Shown: positions 41,614 to 51,026, counted from the stretch's first letter. The stretch is DNA of 64,000 bases from Microbacterium aurugineum (GCF_023101205.1 NZ_CP078078.1:2046001-2110000); one strand, 5' to 3'. Notes: generated by a model not told the origin, from the sequence alone. Program-made: numbers and translations.

Positions 41614-42843
41614 CTACGACGCGACGAGCTCAGAGACCTCGGGGCGACGCGCTTCGATGCGGTACGACAGCACGGCGATCAGGAGCCCGGCGACGGCGAG
41701 CGCTGCTCCGGTCCATGCCGGCGCGGTGAAGCCCCATCCGACGGCGATCACGACACCGCCCAGGAAGGCGCCGAGGCTGTTCCCGATGTTGAGCGCCGAG
41801 TGGTTCATCGCCGCCGCGATCGACTGGTTGTCACCGGCCACGTCCATGAGACGCGTCTGGATGGTCGGGCTCAGCACCGAGGAGACGAATCCGACCACGA
41901 GCACCGTCAGCCCGAGGCTCACGATCCAGAACGACAGGAAGGCGAGCAGGGAGAACACGATCGCCATCGCCGCGAGTCCCCACAGCAGGGTGCGGCGCAG
42001 ATCGATGTCGGCGAGGTGGCCGCCCACGAGGTTTCCGGCGGTCATGCCGAGCCCCATCAGCACGAGCACGATCGGGACCGCCCACTCGGGTGACCCCGCC
42101 ACTTCCGTCACCAACGGCGCGATGTAGCTGTACACCGCGAAGAACCCGCCGAAGCCGATCGCGCCGATGCCGAGTGTGAACCACACCTGCGCCCGCCGGA
42201 ACACCCGGATCTCCTGACGCATCGTCCGCCCCGGATCGCCCGGGTGCTCGGGGACGAACAGGGCGATGCACAGCGTTGCGAGCGCGAACACCAGCGCCAC
42301 GACGGCGAACGCCGCCCGCCACCCCCACTCCTGCCCGAGGAAGGTCCCCAGCGGCACCCCGATGACATTGGCGACCGTGAGGCCGGTGAGGATGAACGCC
42401 ACGCCCTTGGCACGGTTTCCCGGACCCATGACATCGGCGGCGACGAGGGCTCCGATGCCGAAGTACGCACCGTGCGGCAGCCCGGCGAGGAATCGCGAGG
42501 CGGCGACGAGCTCGAAGGTCGGCAGCACCACCGTGAGGGCATTGAACACCGTGAGCGCGAGAGCGAGCACGATCATCACTCGATGACGCGGGTAGCGCGC
42601 CACGAAGCCGGCGATGGTCGGGGCGCCGATGACGACACCCAGCGCGTACAACGAGATCAGCCACCCCGTCTGGCTCAGCGCTTCTTCCGGACGGGTCGTC
42701 CAGAGCGCAGGCAGCAGGTCAGCGGCGATATTGGGCAGCAGGCCCATGACCACGAACTCGGTCATGCCGATGCCGAAACTGCCGATGGCGAGAGAGAGGA
42801 GCGCCCACTTCGCCGCACCCCTCGATTCATTCGAGGGATTCAC
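41614..42843 (-). CDS. MFS transporter, DHA1 family (AraJ/CmlA-like efflux)
   Basis: This 409-residue protein has twelve predicted helices. It starts ALLSLAIGSFGIGMTEFVVM followed by GLLPNIA, the pattern of the arabinose/chloramphenicol-efflux DHA1 group, and contains the motif-A-like loop after helix 2 (GFVARYPRHRVM) and ASRFLAGLPHGAYFGIGALV. Substrate unknown. The GTG follows TAAGCT by 6 bases (leaderless). A palindrome occupies codons 2-9, the place where a repressor could sit just downstream of the start point. Confidence 0.82.
   Translation of the reverse strand: MNPSNESRGAAKWALLSLAIGSFGIGMTEFVVMGLLPNIAADLLPALWTTRPEEALSQTGWLISLYALGVVIGAPTIAGFVARYPRHRVMIVLALALTVFNALTVVLPTFELVAASRFLAGLPHGAYFGIGALVAADVMGPGNRAKGVAFILTGLTVANVIGVPLGTFLGQEWGWRAAFAVVALVFALATLCIALFVPEHPGDPGRTMRQEIRVFRRAQVWFTLGIGAIGFGGFFAVYSYIAPLVTEVAGSPEWAVPIVLVLMGLGMTAGNLVGGHLADIDLRRTLLWGLAAMAIVFSLLAFLSFWIVSLGLTVLVVGFVSSVLSPTIQTRLMDVAGDNQSIAAAMNHSALNIGNSLGAFLGGVVIAVGWGFTAPAWTGAALAVAGLLIAVLSYRIEARRPEVSELVAS
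42819..42837. promoter_or_regulatory. Palindrome at the 5' end of the MFS gene
   Basis: CCCTCGA (42819-42825), 5-base spacer, TCGAGGG (42831-42837). It lies 7-25 bases inside the leaderless coding start of the MFS gene, a position compatible with an operator; it also encodes residues near NPSNESRG. Confidence 0.3.
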
Positions 42844-42852
42844 CGGATCAGC

Positions 42853-43329
42853 TTAGCGGCCGTCGGGGGGCACGACCGCCGGGACGCCTCGTTCTCGCGT
42901 CATGAACACGTCCACGTCGTCCTGCGAGTCGACGGTGAACCCGTGACGCTCGTAGAGGCTGCGCGCCGGACTGCCCTGGAGCACGTTGAGCCGGTACCGC
43001 CGGTCGTCGTCGAGGATCATCGCCAGGACCCGAGTGCCGACGCCCCTCCCCTGGTGCGAGGCGTCGAGGTAGAGGTGCTCCAGCCACGTGATGTCGCCGT
43101 CTGGACGGAGGGCGACAGACCCGACATCCACAGCATCCACCACGATGATCCGCGTGTACGCCGGCTCGAACGCATCGCGGAAGCGTTGCCGGACACGCGT
43201 CGGGTCGTAGCGCCCCAGCCGCTCCAGGTCGGCGCGGAGCACGTCGGCGCGCAGCTCGGCGATCCACTCGGCGTCCTCGGCGAGCGCCGTCCGGAGAACG
43301 ACCGATGCGAGCGGACGCGGATCAGTCAC
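42853..43329 (-). CDS. GNAT-family N-acetyltransferase
   Basis: This 158-residue GNAT protein has VVLRTALAEDAEWIAELRAD at the start, then LEHLYLDASHQGRGVGTRVL as the acetyl-CoA motif A, and RLNVLQGSPARSLYERHGFTV as motif B. The acceptor substrate is unknown. The GTG start overlaps the end of the thiamine-binding protein gene by 8 bases, so the two genes are translationally coupled. Confidence 0.78.
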   Translation of the reverse strand: MTDPRPLASVVLRTALAEDAEWIAELRADVLRADLERLGRYDPTRVRQRFRDAFEPAYTRIIVVDAVDVGSVALRPDGDITWLEHLYLDASHQGRGVGTRVLAMILDDDRRYRLNVLQGSPARSLYERHGFTVDSQDDVDVFMTRERGVPAVVPPDGR

Positions 43330-43666
43330 GGGACTCCGCGGCGGCCGCCTCCCCGATCGCCGACTCCAACCGTTCGATCTTCGCGTCGAGCTCTCCGGAG
43401 TACCCGGGACGGATGTCGGCCTTGAGCACGAGCGAGACCCGTGACCCGAACGGCATCACCGCTTCGGTCGCGCGCTTGACGACGGCCATGACCGTGTCCC
43501 AGTCCGGACCTTCGATCTCGGTGAACATGCTCGTCGTCCGGTGCGGCAGCCCCGACTCGCGCACGACGCGCACGGCGGCCGCCACGGCGTCGTGCACGGA
43601 GGCGTCGGTGCGCTGCGCACCATCGGCGGGGGTGCCACTCGGGGCGACGGAGAAGGCGATCAGCAT
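43322..43666 (-). CDS. MTH1187/YkoF-type thiamine-binding protein (DUF77)
   Basis: This 114-residue ferredoxin-like-fold protein begins MLIAFSVAPSGTPADGAQRT, continues ASVHDAVAAAVRVVRESGLP and HRTTSMFTEIEGPDWDTVMA, and ends in the helix DAKIERLESAI. This is the usual MTH1187 family pattern, thought to bind thiamine-like molecules. The ATG was chosen for the AGGAG upstream. The downstream GNAT gene overlaps it; the membrane-protein gene ends 4 bases before it. Confidence 0.8.
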   Translation of the reverse strand: MLIAFSVAPSGTPADGAQRTDASVHDAVAAAVRVVRESGLPHRTTSMFTEIEGPDWDTVMAVVKRATEAVMPFGSRVSLVLKADIRPGYSGELDAKIERLESAIGEAAAAESRD

Positions 43667-43670
43667 GGGT

Positions 43671-44906
43671 TCACTCCTGGGGTTTCGGATGACGGGCGGG
43701 CACACGTGCGAGAGCACGGATGCTCAGGATGAGCAGGACGAGGAGAAGGACGTTGCGCACCGTGAGGACGGCGACGGCGAGGGCATCGGCCCGCAGCAGT
43801 GCGTCGTAGCCGATCGGGTAGACGAGGCAGGTGAGCAGGCAGAGCGTGAGGACGACGACGGCGGGAACGCGCGCTCTGACCCGATCGAGCACGAGCCAGA
43901 GGATCACCGGGGCGATCAGCCAGGTCTGGAACTGCGGCGAACCGACCTTGTTGGTGACGATCAGCAGCGTGACGAGCGTGAGGGCGAACGGAGGGAACAG
44001 CCGGGGGAAGGTCGCACCGCGCGCCGCTTTCCGCGCGCCCACCACCGTCACCGCGAGGACCGAGAGCGCCATCAGAGGTGTGAGCGCGGCGGCGACGGCG
44101 TCGACCCCGGGGGCCGTGATCTGGAAGGTGAGGATCTCGAAGCTGTACTCGATACGTGCGGCTCCGGCGACCGCGAGCCAGAGGAACGGCGTGGCGGCCA
44201 CGGCCTCGATCTGCAGCCCCCGCCCAGTCTGCTCCGTCAGGAACCCGAAGATCTCGGTGTCCGCGCCGAGCAGGAACAGCGTCGCGACGACCCCGGTGGT
44301 GACGACCGCGGCAGCGAGGAGCACCCGCATCCTCGCGCGGAGCGCCACGACGGCCGCCAGGACCAGCGCCCCGGGCCAGATCTTGATCCAGGCGCCGATC
44401 GTGAGGAGGGCGGCACCGATCGTCGGCCGCGACACGAGCCAGAGCCCACCGATCACGGCGATCGGCACCGTGATCGCGTCGATCCGGTAGAGCGCGATGG
44501 GACCGAGCAGAAGGAGCGCCGCACACCAGAACCAGGCAGCCACACGACGTGCGCGCGACGGCGAACGGCCGACGAGCACACCGAAGGCGACGGCATCGAG
44601 GATGATCACGAGCGTCGCCCATCCGACCAGATACGCATGGGAGACGCCGAGCAGGAGTACGAGCGGCGCCGACAGGGCCGCAGCGATGAGCATCGGCACG
44701 AGGGCGAGCTGCGGGTAGACCCAGGTCTCGTCGATTCCGACGATCGGTCCCCCGCTGAGCGCCGACGTCGCCCAGGGCTCGTACACGAGCACGACATCGC
44801 CCATCGGCTGACTCGGATACACCCACCCGAGCCACGCCGTGAGCAGGTGCACGAGCAGGAACACGGCCCACAGCACGACCACCCTGCTGTTCGACGCGCG
44901 CCTCAC
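43671..44906 (-). CDS. Polytopic membrane protein, GT87/DUF2029 mannosyltransferase-like
   Basis: This 411-residue protein has ten to twelve helices. After helix 1 an extracytoplasmic loop contains MGDVVLVYEPWATSALSGG and WVYPQLALVPM, where acidic residues would sit as in GT-C glycosyltransferases. GAWIKIWPGALVLAAVVALR and TNKVGSPQFQTWLIAPVILW resemble the GT87 (PimE-like, DUF2029) family, which uses polyprenyl-phosphate sugars. I rate the family assignment as tentative. The GTG start overlaps the nnrD stop (GTGA). Confidence 0.55.
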   Translation of the reverse strand: MRRASNSRVVVLWAVFLLVHLLTAWLGWVYPSQPMGDVVLVYEPWATSALSGGPIVGIDETWVYPQLALVPMLIAAALSAPLVLLLGVSHAYLVGWATLVIILDAVAFGVLVGRSPSRARRVAAWFWCAALLLLGPIALYRIDAITVPIAVIGGLWLVSRPTIGAALLTIGAWIKIWPGALVLAAVVALRARMRVLLAAAVVTTGVVATLFLLGADTEIFGFLTEQTGRGLQIEAVAATPFLWLAVAGAARIEYSFEILTFQITAPGVDAVAAALTPLMALSVLAVTVVGARKAARGATFPRLFPPFALTLVTLLIVTNKVGSPQFQTWLIAPVILWLVLDRVRARVPAVVVLTLCLLTCLVYPIGYDALLRADALAVAVLTVRNVLLLVLLILSIRALARVPARHPKPQE

Positions 44907-45733
44907 GCGAGGACGTCCGCGATCGCGGGCGGCAACGCCGCGGCGACATCCAGCGCGACGATCGGATGCCCCGGGCTGCCGGCGGTCACGTCTGCGGCGA
45001 TCCGTGCCGCGTGGCCGTGCACCCAGGCCCCCGCGGCGGCGATCTCTGCGAGCGGGGCATCGGGATTCGCGGCGGTCACCGCGCCGAGCACGCCGGCGAG
45101 CACGTCTCCGGTTCCCGCCGTCGCCAACCAGCCCGTCCCGGCCTCGATCGCGAAAGTCGTCCCGTCCGGGGCTGCGACCAGCGTGCGAGCGCCCTTGAGG
45201 AGCACGGTTCCGCCGATGTTCGCGGCGACCTGTCGGGCCCCTTCGGCGCGTTCGCCGCCTGGTTGCAGGCGCAGACGCTCCTGGAGCCTGGCGAATTCGC
45301 GTGCGTGCGGGGTGATGAGGAAGGGGGCGCGGGCACCGGGGGCGAGATCCAGCGCTCCGGCATCGATGACGACCGGCACGCTCCCCGCGAGGATCTCCCG
45401 GAGCGCGACGCTCTCCGCATCCGTCCGAAGGGCCGGATCCGTGCCGGATCCGATCACCCAGGCATCCACGCGGGAACGACCAGCGTCCGCTCCGACCACC
45501 GTCTCCGGGCGCCGGGCGAGCACGGCATCGGCCGCCCGCTCCTCCCCCACGTAACGCACGAATCCTGCACCGGTCCGCCACGCGGCCTCGACACCGAGCA
45601 CCGCGGCACCGGGATAAGCGGCCGATCCGGTGCGGAGCGCCACCACCCCGCGCGTGTACTTGTCGTCCTCTGCGGCGGGCGCGCGGAAGTACCGGGACGT
45701 ATCGCTGCGTGTCCACTCGCGCACCTCGACCAT
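44903..45733 (-). CDS. nnrD: ADP/ATP-dependent (S)-NAD(P)H-hydrate dehydratase
   Basis: This 276-residue ribokinase-like protein has DKYTRGVVALRTGSAAYPGA at the start (NnrD signature, residues about 24-43), VIDAGALDLAP and LITPHAREFARL. Later come LLKGARTLVAAPDG and the anion-hole sequence TGWLATAGTGDVLAGVLGAV. It repairs hydrated NAD(P)H. The NnrE epimerase domain present in bifunctional homologues is absent. The ATG follows TAACGT by 6 bases (leaderless) and diverges from the old-yellow-enzyme gene. Confidence 0.85.
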   Translation of the reverse strand: MVEVREWTRSDTSRYFRAPAAEDDKYTRGVVALRTGSAAYPGAAVLGVEAAWRTGAGFVRYVGEERAADAVLARRPETVVGADAGRSRVDAWVIGSGTDPALRTDAESVALREILAGSVPVVIDAGALDLAPGARAPFLITPHAREFARLQERLRLQPGGERAEGARQVAANIGGTVLLKGARTLVAAPDGTTFAIEAGTGWLATAGTGDVLAGVLGAVTAANPDAPLAEIAAAGAWVHGHAARIAADVTAGSPGHPIVALDVAAALPPAIADVLA

Positions 45734-45788
45734 GACTCCACGTTAGTGCGGCGCTCCGCGAGGCGCGTCGTCGCGGTAGCGTCGAACG

Positions 45789-46856
45789 GTGAGTCTTCTC
45801 TTCTCCCCGCTGAGCATCCGTTCCGTCACGTTCCGCAATCGCCTCTGGGTCTCGCCGATGTGCATGTACAGCGCCGTCGACGGGCTGGTGCAGGAGTGGC
45901 ACCACACGCACCTCGCACAGTTCGCTTCAGGCGGCGCCGGACTGATCGTCGCGGAGGCGACCGCGGTGGTACCCGAGGGCCGTATCTCGCCGCGCGACGC
46001 GGGTCTCTGGAGCGACGAGCAGCGCGACGCCTGGACGCCGATCGTCCGCGCTATCCACGACCGTGGGGCGTCCGCCGGGATCCAGCTCGCGCACGCGGGA
46101 CGGAAGGCATCGACGTGGTGGCCGTGGGCACGGGAGCGGGGGTCGGTGCCGGCCGCCGAGGGAGGCTGGACGACAGCTGCGCCGTCGGCGATCGCCTTCG
46201 ACGGCTTCGACGCGCCGGTCGCCCTCGACCTCGCCGGGATCGACCGCGTGGTCGAGGCCTTCGCCGACGCCGCGCGACGTGCTCTCGAGGCGGGCTTCGA
46301 CGTGCTGGAGATCCACGGTGCGCACGGCTACCTGCTGCACCAGTTCCTGTCCCCCCTCTCGAACCGGCGAGACGACGAGTACGGCGGCTCGCTCGAGAAC
46401 CGCGCGCGGCTCCTGCTGCGCGTCGTGGATGCTGTGCGCGAGGCTGCGGGTCCCGAGGTGCCGGTCTTCGTGCGGATCTCGGCCACCGACCACGCCGAAG
46501 GCGGTTTCGCCCCCGATGAGGCGTCCGCCGTCGCCGACTGGGCCACGCAGCGCGGAGCGGACCTGATCGACGTGTCGAGCGGCGGGCTCGTGGCCCATCA
46601 GCGGATCGAGGTGTTCCCCGGATACCAGGTCCCTCTCGCCGAGACCGTCCGCCGCGGAGGCCGCATCCCGGTCTCGGCGGTCGGGCTGATCACCGCATCC
46701 GCCCAGGCCGAGCAGGTGCTCGCCGACGGCGCGGCGGATGCGGTCTTCGCCGGCCGAGAGTGGCTTCGCGACCCGCACTTCGCGCTCCGCGCCGCACATG
46801 AACTCGGCGCCGAGGTCGCATGGCCACCCCAGTACGAACGCGCGCACTGGCGCTGA
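45789..46856 (+). CDS. Old yellow enzyme-family NADH:flavin oxidoreductase (YqjM-like)
   Basis: This 355-residue FMN-dependent TIM barrel matches YqjM/thermophilic-like OYEs: FRNRLWVSPMCMYSAVDGLV (with the Cys of the CMYS motif modulating the flavin), QLAHAGRKAST, then LEIHGAHGYLLHQFLSPLSN and the phosphate-binding SAVGLITASAQAEQVLADG. It reduces activated C=C bonds with NAD(P)H. The GTG follows TAGCGT by 6 bases. Transcription ends in the strong hairpin at 46871-46910. Confidence 0.88.
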   Translation: MSLLFSPLSIRSVTFRNRLWVSPMCMYSAVDGLVQEWHHTHLAQFASGGAGLIVAEATAVVPEGRISPRDAGLWSDEQRDAWTPIVRAIHDRGASAGIQLAHAGRKASTWWPWARERGSVPAAEGGWTTAAPSAIAFDGFDAPVALDLAGIDRVVEAFADAARRALEAGFDVLEIHGAHGYLLHQFLSPLSNRRDDEYGGSLENRARLLLRVVDAVREAAGPEVPVFVRISATDHAEGGFAPDEASAVADWATQRGADLIDVSSGGLVAHQRIEVFPGYQVPLAETVRRGGRIPVSAVGLITASAQAEQVLADGAADAVFAGREWLRDPHFALRAAHELGAEVAWPPQYERAHWR

Positions 46857-46870
46857 GCCCGGACCGAGAC

Positions 46871-46910
46871 ACGAAGGCCGCCGACTCCCCGGGGAGCCGG
46901 CGGCCTTCGT
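46871..46910. terminator. Bidirectional terminator between convergent OYE and CNNM/CBS genes
   Basis: ACGAAGGCCGCCG (46871-46883) pairs with CGGCGGCCTTCGT (46898-46910), and the inner CTCCCC/GGGGAG can continue the helix after one mismatch. It sits between two converging stop codons. Confidence 0.7.
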
Positions 46911-46924
46911 CCGTGTGATCGGGG

Positions 46925-47986
46925 TCAGCGTCCGCGGAAACGACGAGTCGCGTCCTGCACCTCTCCCACGAGCTCTTCGAGGATGTCCTCCAGGAACAGC
47001 ACCGCGGTGGTGTTCCCCCGCGCGTCACGCACCTTCGCCAGGTGACGACCGGCGCGGCGCATGACCGCGAGGGCGTCCTCGAGATCCGTGTCCTCCTGGA
47101 CGGGCACCATGTGGTGGATGCGCTTCGCCGGGACCGGTTCGATCATCTTGACCTCGGCATCGGGGCCCTCCGAGGCCCGGAGGATGTCCTTCAAGTGCAC
47201 GTAGCCGATCGGCACGGACTCGTCGTCGACGATCACGTAGCGCGAGAACCCGTAGCGGGCGACCGCCTTCTCGATGTCGTCCGGCGTGGTCGACTGCGGA
47301 AGCGTGACCAGGTCGCTCAGGGGCACGGCGACGTCTCGCGCCTTCTTGTCGGTGAACTCGACGGCGGCCGCGACCGTTCCCGCGGTGTCCATGAGCAGGC
47401 CCTCACGCCGCGACTGGCTGACGATGGTGGCGACCTCGTCGAGGGTGAAGGTCGATGCCGCCTCATTCTTCGGCTCCACCCGGAACAGCCGCAGCACGCC
47501 GTTCGCCGTCGCGTTGAGCACCCAGATCACGGGCATGAACACCTTCGACACCCACACGAGGGGCGGGGCGAGGATGAGCACGGCACGGTCCGGCACCGAG
47601 AACGCGAGGTTCTTCGGCACCATCTCGCCGAACACGACATGAAGGAACGACACGATCAGCAGCGCGATGGCGAACGACACCGCGTCGACAGCGCCGTCTG
47701 GCCAGCCGAGGGCATGCAGCGGCACGGCCAGCAGGTGGTGGATCGCGGGCTCGGAGACGTTCAGGATGAGCAGCGAGCAGATCGTGATGCCGAGCTGCGA
47801 GGTCGCGAGCATCAGCGTCGCATGCTCCATCGCGTACAGCGCCGTCTTGGCCGCGCGCGATCCCTGATCGGCGCGGGGCTCGATCTGCGACCGCCGCGCG
47901 GAGATCACGGCGAACTCGCCGCCGACGAAGAAGGCGTTCGCGACGAGAAGCACGACGAGCCAGGCGAGTCCTGCCCAATCGTTCAT
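46925..47986 (-). CDS. CNNM/CBS-domain protein (hemolysin C/TlyC-like), short form
   Basis: This 353-residue protein has an N-terminal CNNM (DUF21) domain with three to four helices (AFFVGGEFAVISARRSQIEP and LGITICSLLILNVSEPAIH), then a CBS pair at about 205-330 (SRYVIVDDESVPIGYVHLKD). It stops shortly after the second CBS motif and lacks the CorC_HlyC domain seen in its neighbour. CNNM/CorC proteins are linked to Mg2+/Co2+ export. Its ATG overlaps the stop of the longer paralogue, so a hetero-oligomer is conceivable. Confidence 0.85.
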   Translation of the reverse strand: MNDWAGLAWLVVLLVANAFFVGGEFAVISARRSQIEPRADQGSRAAKTALYAMEHATLMLATSQLGITICSLLILNVSEPAIHHLLAVPLHALGWPDGAVDAVSFAIALLIVSFLHVVFGEMVPKNLAFSVPDRAVLILAPPLVWVSKVFMPVIWVLNATANGVLRLFRVEPKNEAASTFTLDEVATIVSQSRREGLLMDTAGTVAAAVEFTDKKARDVAVPLSDLVTLPQSTTPDDIEKAVARYGFSRYVIVDDESVPIGYVHLKDILRASEGPDAEVKMIEPVPAKRIHHMVPVQEDTDLEDALAVMRRAGRHLAKVRDARGNTTAVLFLEDILEELVGEVQDATRRFRGR

Positions 47987-49299
47987 CGGGTGGCCCCCTC
48001 TCCCTCGACGAGCGGACTCGGCACGTAGCGGACGCGATCGACGCGTCGGCCGTCCATGCGCACGACCCGGAGCGTGCCGCTGTCGAGCGGAACCTCGTCG
48101 CCGACCGAGGGCACGCGCTCGAGCACGCTCATGACGTATCCGCCGACGGTGTCGTAGACGTCGCCCTCCGGAACCTCGACCCCGGCGCGACGACGCAGCT
48201 CATCGGGCCGCAACTCGCCGGGGAAGGTGATGCCCTCACGGTTGCGGATCACTCCGGCCCGAGTGCGGTCGTGCTCATCGGCGACCTCGCCCACCAGCTC
48301 CTCGACGAGGTCCTCGAGCGTCACGAGCCCTGCCGTTCCGCCGTACTCGTCGACGACGACGGCCAGTTGGTAGCCGCGTGCCCGGAGCTCGGAGATCAGG
48401 GCGTCGACGTGGACCGTCTCCGGAACACGGAGGGGCTCGGTCGCCAGCGCGCCGACAGGCACCTCCGCACGGCGCTCGCGCGGCACGGAGATGGCAGCTT
48501 TCAGATGCACGACGCCCATGATGTCGTCGAGGTCGTCGTCGTAGACCGGGAACCGGCTGTGCCCGGTGCGGCGGGCGAGCTGGATGACATCGTCGGTGGA
48601 GTCACCGGCGGCGATCGCGTGCATGCTCGGGCGGGCGGTCATCACATCGGCCGCGGTGAGTCGGGAGAACGTCAGAGTGCGGTCGAGGAGCGTGGCCGTG
48701 TCGGCCTCGAGCATGCCCGCGCTGGCGGAGCGCCGGACCAGCGAGGAGAGCTCCTCCGCACTCCGCGCGCCGGAGAGCTCCTCTTTCGGCTCGATCCCCA
48801 TGCTGCGCAGCACGCCGTTGGCGCTGCCGTTGAGCACGACCACGGCCGGCTTGAAGACCGTGGTGAATGCGACCTGGAAGGGGACCACGAGCTTCGCGGT
48901 GGCGAGGGGAAGAGCGAGCGCGAAGTTCTTCGGCACCAGCTCACCGAGGATCATCGAGAGCACGGTGGCGATGAACATCGCCACGATGGTCGCGATGGGC
49001 GAGACGGCGGCTTCCGGAATGCGCCAGGCCAGAAGCGTCGGCCGGAGGAGGTTCGACAGCGCCGGCTCCATCGTGTAACCGGTCAGCAGCGTCGTCAGCG
49101 TGATGCCGAGCTGGGCCGCGGAGAGGTGGGTCGACGTGTGCTTGAGGGCACTGATCGTGAGCGAGAGCCGGGACTCCCCCCGAGCCTGACGCGCTTCGAG
49201 GTCGGCGCGGTCGAGATTGACCAGCGCGAACTCGCTCGCGACGAAGAGGCCGGTGCCGACCGTGAGCAGGAGCCCCACGCCCAACATGATGTAGTCCAT
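47983..49299 (-). CDS. CNNM/CBS/CorC_HlyC protein (hemolysin C-like), full form
   Basis: This 438-residue protein has a CNNM domain (about 1-185: GLFVASEFALVNLDRADLEA, LGITLTTLLTGYTMEP), a CBS pair (about 205-330: TGHSRFPVYDDDLDDIMGVV) and a CorC_HlyC transporter-associated domain (about 350-430: RRAGVEVPEGDVYDTVGGYV). GAGGAACCTCTG precedes the ATG. It is the upstream gene of a two-gene operon of paralogues. Role in divalent cation homeostasis is inferred from the family. Confidence 0.87.
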   Translation of the reverse strand: MDYIMLGVGLLLTVGTGLFVASEFALVNLDRADLEARQARGESRLSLTISALKHTSTHLSAAQLGITLTTLLTGYTMEPALSNLLRPTLLAWRIPEAAVSPIATIVAMFIATVLSMILGELVPKNFALALPLATAKLVVPFQVAFTTVFKPAVVVLNGSANGVLRSMGIEPKEELSGARSAEELSSLVRRSASAGMLEADTATLLDRTLTFSRLTAADVMTARPSMHAIAAGDSTDDVIQLARRTGHSRFPVYDDDLDDIMGVVHLKAAISVPRERRAEVPVGALATEPLRVPETVHVDALISELRARGYQLAVVVDEYGGTAGLVTLEDLVEELVGEVADEHDRTRAGVIRNREGITFPGELRPDELRRRAGVEVPEGDVYDTVGGYVMSVLERVPSVGDEVPLDSGTLRVVRMDGRRVDRVRYVPSPLVEGEGATR

Positions 49300-49411
49300 C
49301 AGAGGTTCCTCTCCGAGGAGAGAGGCGGACAGTGGGGCGATGTTCTACAACTGGGAGGGTCGTCCATTATGGGGACGATTGTATCGAATGAGGACGGGCT
49401 CGCGCTCGCGC

Positions 49412-50866
49412 TCACCAACTGACCGGCAGCGCCTTGCCCTCTTCGTATCCCGCTGCCGACTGGAGGCCGACGAGCGCACGGTCGTGGAACTCGGGCACGG
49501 TCGACGCTCCCGCGTAGGTGAACGACGAACGTACGCCCGAGGTGATCATGTCCAGCAGGTCCTCCACGCCGGGCCGCAGGGGGTCGAGGTAGATCTTCGA
49601 CGAGGAGATGCCCTCGGCGAAGAGCTCCTTGCGCGCACGCTCGTACGCGTCGAGCCGGCCGAACCGCGCCTGCACCGCCTTGGTCGACGCCATGCCCCAG
49701 GACTCCTTGAAAAGACGCCCGTCGCCCTCGTGCTGCAGCTCCCCCGGAGCCTCGATGGTTCCCGCGAACCAGGAGCCGACCATGACGGAGGCCGCACCGG
49801 CGGCAAGCGCCAGCGCGACGTCGCGGGGGTATCGCACCCCGCCGTCGGCCCAGACATGTGCGCCGAGCTCCCGTGCGGCCTGCGCGGTCTCGAGGACCGC
49901 CGAGAACTGCGGTCGACCGACCGCCGTCATCATGCGGGTCGTGCACATGGCCCCGGGCCCGACACCGACCTTGAGGATCGAGGCGCCCGCGTCGACCAGG
50001 TCGGCGACGCCGTCGGCGGTGACGATGTTCCCCGCCACGATCGGGAGCCCCAGGTCGAGATCGGCGACCGCGCGAAGCGCCCGCAGCATGCCTTCCTGGT
50101 GTCCGTGTGCCGTGTCGACGACGAGCACGTCGACGCCTGCTCCGGCGAGTGCCCTCGCCTTGGCGGCGACGTCGCCGTTGATGCCGACGGCCGCGGCCAC
50201 CGCCAGACGACCGTCAGCGTCGAGCGCCGGCCGGTAGAGAGTGGACCGCAAGGCGCTGCGTGCGCTCAGAGTGCCCACGAGGTGACCGTGGTGGATCACC
50301 GTCACCATCTCGACACCGGCGTCGGTGATGACGTCGAACGCGTGCCGCTCCGAACCGATGTCGTCGGCATCGATCGACGGCGTACCCCGATGGACGAGGT
50401 CGCCCAGTTGCGCATCCGGCAGCGCCGTGGCGAGTCGGACTGCGGGGAGGATGCCGACGATGCGCCCCACGTCGATCGGTGCGTCGCCGCGGGCCACGAC
50501 GATCCCGTGTCCGCTCGTCGCCGGAAGCAGGCGGAGCGCATCGGCGACGGACGCTTCCGGCGGCAGCACGATCGGGGTGTCCCAGAGGACCGGCTGCGCC
50601 TTCACCTCGCGAATCGCGGAGTCGAGATCCTGCAACGGCAGGTCCTGCGGAAGAACACCGAGAGCGCCGCGTCGCGCGAGCACCGCCGCGATGCGCGGAC
50701 CCGTCACGGAGTTCATGTTGGCGGCGACGATGGGCAGGGTCGCGGGGGTGCCGTCCAGGGGCGCCAGATCGACCTGGAGGCGGCTGCTCACCGCGGATCG
50801 GCGCGGCACGAGGAAGACGTCCGAATAGGTCAGATCGACGGCCGGCTGCGCTCCTGAGAATTCCAT
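49412..50866 (-). CDS. guaB1: GuaB1-type IMP dehydrogenase/GMP reductase family protein
   Basis: This 484-residue TIM-barrel enzyme has LTYSDVFLVPRRSAVSSRLQ near the start, a CBS-pair insertion at about 100-205, DTAHGHQEGMLRAL and the catalytic loop GVGPGAMCTTRMMTAVGRPQ (Cys near 310). Actinobacterial GuaB1 proteins are known as GMP reductases regulated through CBS domains, distinct from the IMP dehydrogenase GuaB2, so GMP reduction to IMP is the more likely reaction. The ATG follows TACCGT by 6 bases (leaderless). Confidence 0.85.
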   Translation of the reverse strand: MEFSGAQPAVDLTYSDVFLVPRRSAVSSRLQVDLAPLDGTPATLPIVAANMNSVTGPRIAAVLARRGALGVLPQDLPLQDLDSAIREVKAQPVLWDTPIVLPPEASVADALRLLPATSGHGIVVARGDAPIDVGRIVGILPAVRLATALPDAQLGDLVHRGTPSIDADDIGSERHAFDVITDAGVEMVTVIHHGHLVGTLSARSALRSTLYRPALDADGRLAVAAAVGINGDVAAKARALAGAGVDVLVVDTAHGHQEGMLRALRAVADLDLGLPIVAGNIVTADGVADLVDAGASILKVGVGPGAMCTTRMMTAVGRPQFSAVLETAQAARELGAHVWADGGVRYPRDVALALAAGAASVMVGSWFAGTIEAPGELQHEGDGRLFKESWGMASTKAVQARFGRLDAYERARKELFAEGISSSKIYLDPLRPGVEDLLDMITSGVRSSFTYAGASTVPEFHDRALVGLQSAAGYEEGKALPVSW

Positions 50867-51026
50867 GTCTCCACGGTACCCAGATCCCCTCGCCACGGGC
50901 GCATGGCTTCGACGAATCCCCGAGCGAAACACGTTAGGCTTGTTGGTCGAGAGCGTGCGGGCCCGAACGCATCCTGCGACGACGTCCGCACCAGAGAGCT
51001 TCAGCGATGAAAGAGGGCGATCGAGC

